From: Salinigranum halophilum
GTDB lineage: Archaea; Halobacteriota; Halobacteria; Halobacteriales; Haloferacaceae
Direction of reading: 5' to 3'
DNA length: 64,000 nucleotides
NCBI RefSeq assembly: GCF_007004735.1
Contig: NZ_SSNL01000003.1
Location: 1 to 64,000 of the forward strand
Every line of letters starts with the position of its first letter. Position 1 is the stretch's first letter. The position numbers were made by a program, and so were the translations under genes. The notes below the pieces were generated by a model that was given only the letters and a program-made list of their open reading frames with translations, ran no database searches and was not told the DNA's origin. Shown piece after piece: positions 63,653 to 64,000 of this stretch.

Positions 63653-63745
63653 CGACGATGTCACGACCGACAGTGTGGGCGTCGCTCTCGGCCGACGCCG
63701 GATTTCATTGTCGTGTCGGGGCGTATCGCGCCACCGACCCACGCG

Positions 63746-64000
63746 TTACTCTCTGCTTTCCGCCCGGGACTCCGCGCGGTGTTCGGAGATGATCTGGTCG
63801 ACCATGCTCGACTTCTGCTCCTTCCGCCGCTCCTCCGCCCGTACTTCCCAGTCGTCGATGGCCGCCCCGACCTCCGACTCGCGGGCGACGGCCAACTCGT
63901 CCACCTCCTGGATGGTCACGTCCTCTACGGGCGCGACGGGGACACCGTGGTCGAACAACACCTGGTCGGCCACCTGCGAGAGGCCCCCTCGGCGAATGAC
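63746..64000 (-). CDS. C-terminal part of an unidentified protein, possibly DUF460
   Basis: The last about 84 residues of a protein that enters from beyond the right edge, beginning VIRRGGLSQVADQVLFDHGVP. The end is charged and helical (EERRKEQKSSMVDQIISEHR). The strand-helix pattern VPVAPVEDVTIQEVDELA and the tail remind me of the C-terminus of archaeal DUF460 RNase-H-like proteins, but this is a tentative recollection. HemA was considered and rejected, since no feature supports it. Confidence 0.5.
   Translation of the reverse strand, partial: VIRRGGLSQVADQVLFDHGVPVAPVEDVTIQEVDELAVARESEVGAAIDDWEVRAEERRKEQKSSMVDQIISEHRAESRAESRE

Noticed and set aside
63746-64000. Truncated gene at the right edge as hemA (glutamyl-tRNA reductase)
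   Set aside because: Neither NADPH-fold nor reductase motif is visible in the last 84 residues; a DUF460-like C-terminus fits better, though weakly.

Overview
The window looks like a chromosomal segment of a haloarchaeon (class Halobacteria). The DNA is very GC-rich and the proteins are strongly acidic. Information-processing genes are archaeal: RadA, NMD3, aIF6, L39e, L31e, L18a, prefoldin, SRP54/FtsY, thermosome, RIO1, aIF1A and an archaeal-type TyrRS. Many genes have a TATA box about 27-35 bases before the start codon, the arrangement of leaderless haloarchaeal transcripts. No transposase, CRISPR array or rRNA was seen. Genus cannot be decided from the sequence alone.

Layout. 1-4.2 kb: two tandem ammonium modules (amt overlapping glnK), each with the same candidate control element upstream of its TATA box. 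4.2-9 kb: hemB, a DedA protein, a universal stress protein, a PiT-type transporter, a small zinc protein and a PHP-domain protein. 9-20 kb: small haloarchaea-type proteins, an XPD/DinG-type iron-sulfur helicase, NMD3, a phosphoribosyltransferase and two SDR-fold proteins. 19.5-22.2 kb: HtpX-PspAB membrane-stress pair and RadA. 22.4-24.5 kb: sulfur operon (TusA-like, sulfide:quinone-reductase-like, DUF1641). 25.5-29.1 kb: a compact run of a BchC-like dehydrogenase, an altered 6-pyruvoyl-tetrahydropterin-synthase homologue, a GT4 glycosyltransferase and a methyltransferase, the best candidate here for an undescribed pathway. 29-34 kb: SufU and a SufS-type enzyme lacking the usual loop cysteine, separated by a GNAT, an MscS channel and a doxX unit with duplicated promoter/operator modules.

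34-41.2 kb: a zinc-ribbon winged-helix regulator next to an FAD oxidoreductase, a TPR/DUF424 pair, ThpR, an EamA exporter, a LOG-family protein and two long gene-free gaps that share a 29-bp motif. 41.2-47.7 kb: L39e-L31e-aIF6-L18a-prefoldin alpha-FtsY and SRP54, flanking a proteasome-fold protein with an unusual N-terminus. 47.8-52.7 kb: paired MgtE-type half transporters, a nucleoside-recognition membrane protein, a gamma-carbonic-anhydrase-like protein and the UPF0200/UPF0201 pair. 52.7-53.3 kb: a comparatively AT-rich PD-(D/E)XK nuclease gene whose last codons lie inside an intron-containing tRNA-Arg(UCU) gene. 53.4-63 kb: a sensor kinase, the thermosome, and the KH-protein/RIO1/aIF1A set with a patatin-SnoaL fusion inserted, then TyrRS. 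The right edge cuts a gene that may be a DUF460 protein.

Together the window is mostly core genome for translation, protein targeting and folding, nitrogen uptake, iron-sulfur assembly and heme synthesis. Accessory features are the sulfur operon, the pterin-like cluster, the tRNA-linked nuclease and the patatin fusion. All functional calls come from reading motifs, without database searches.
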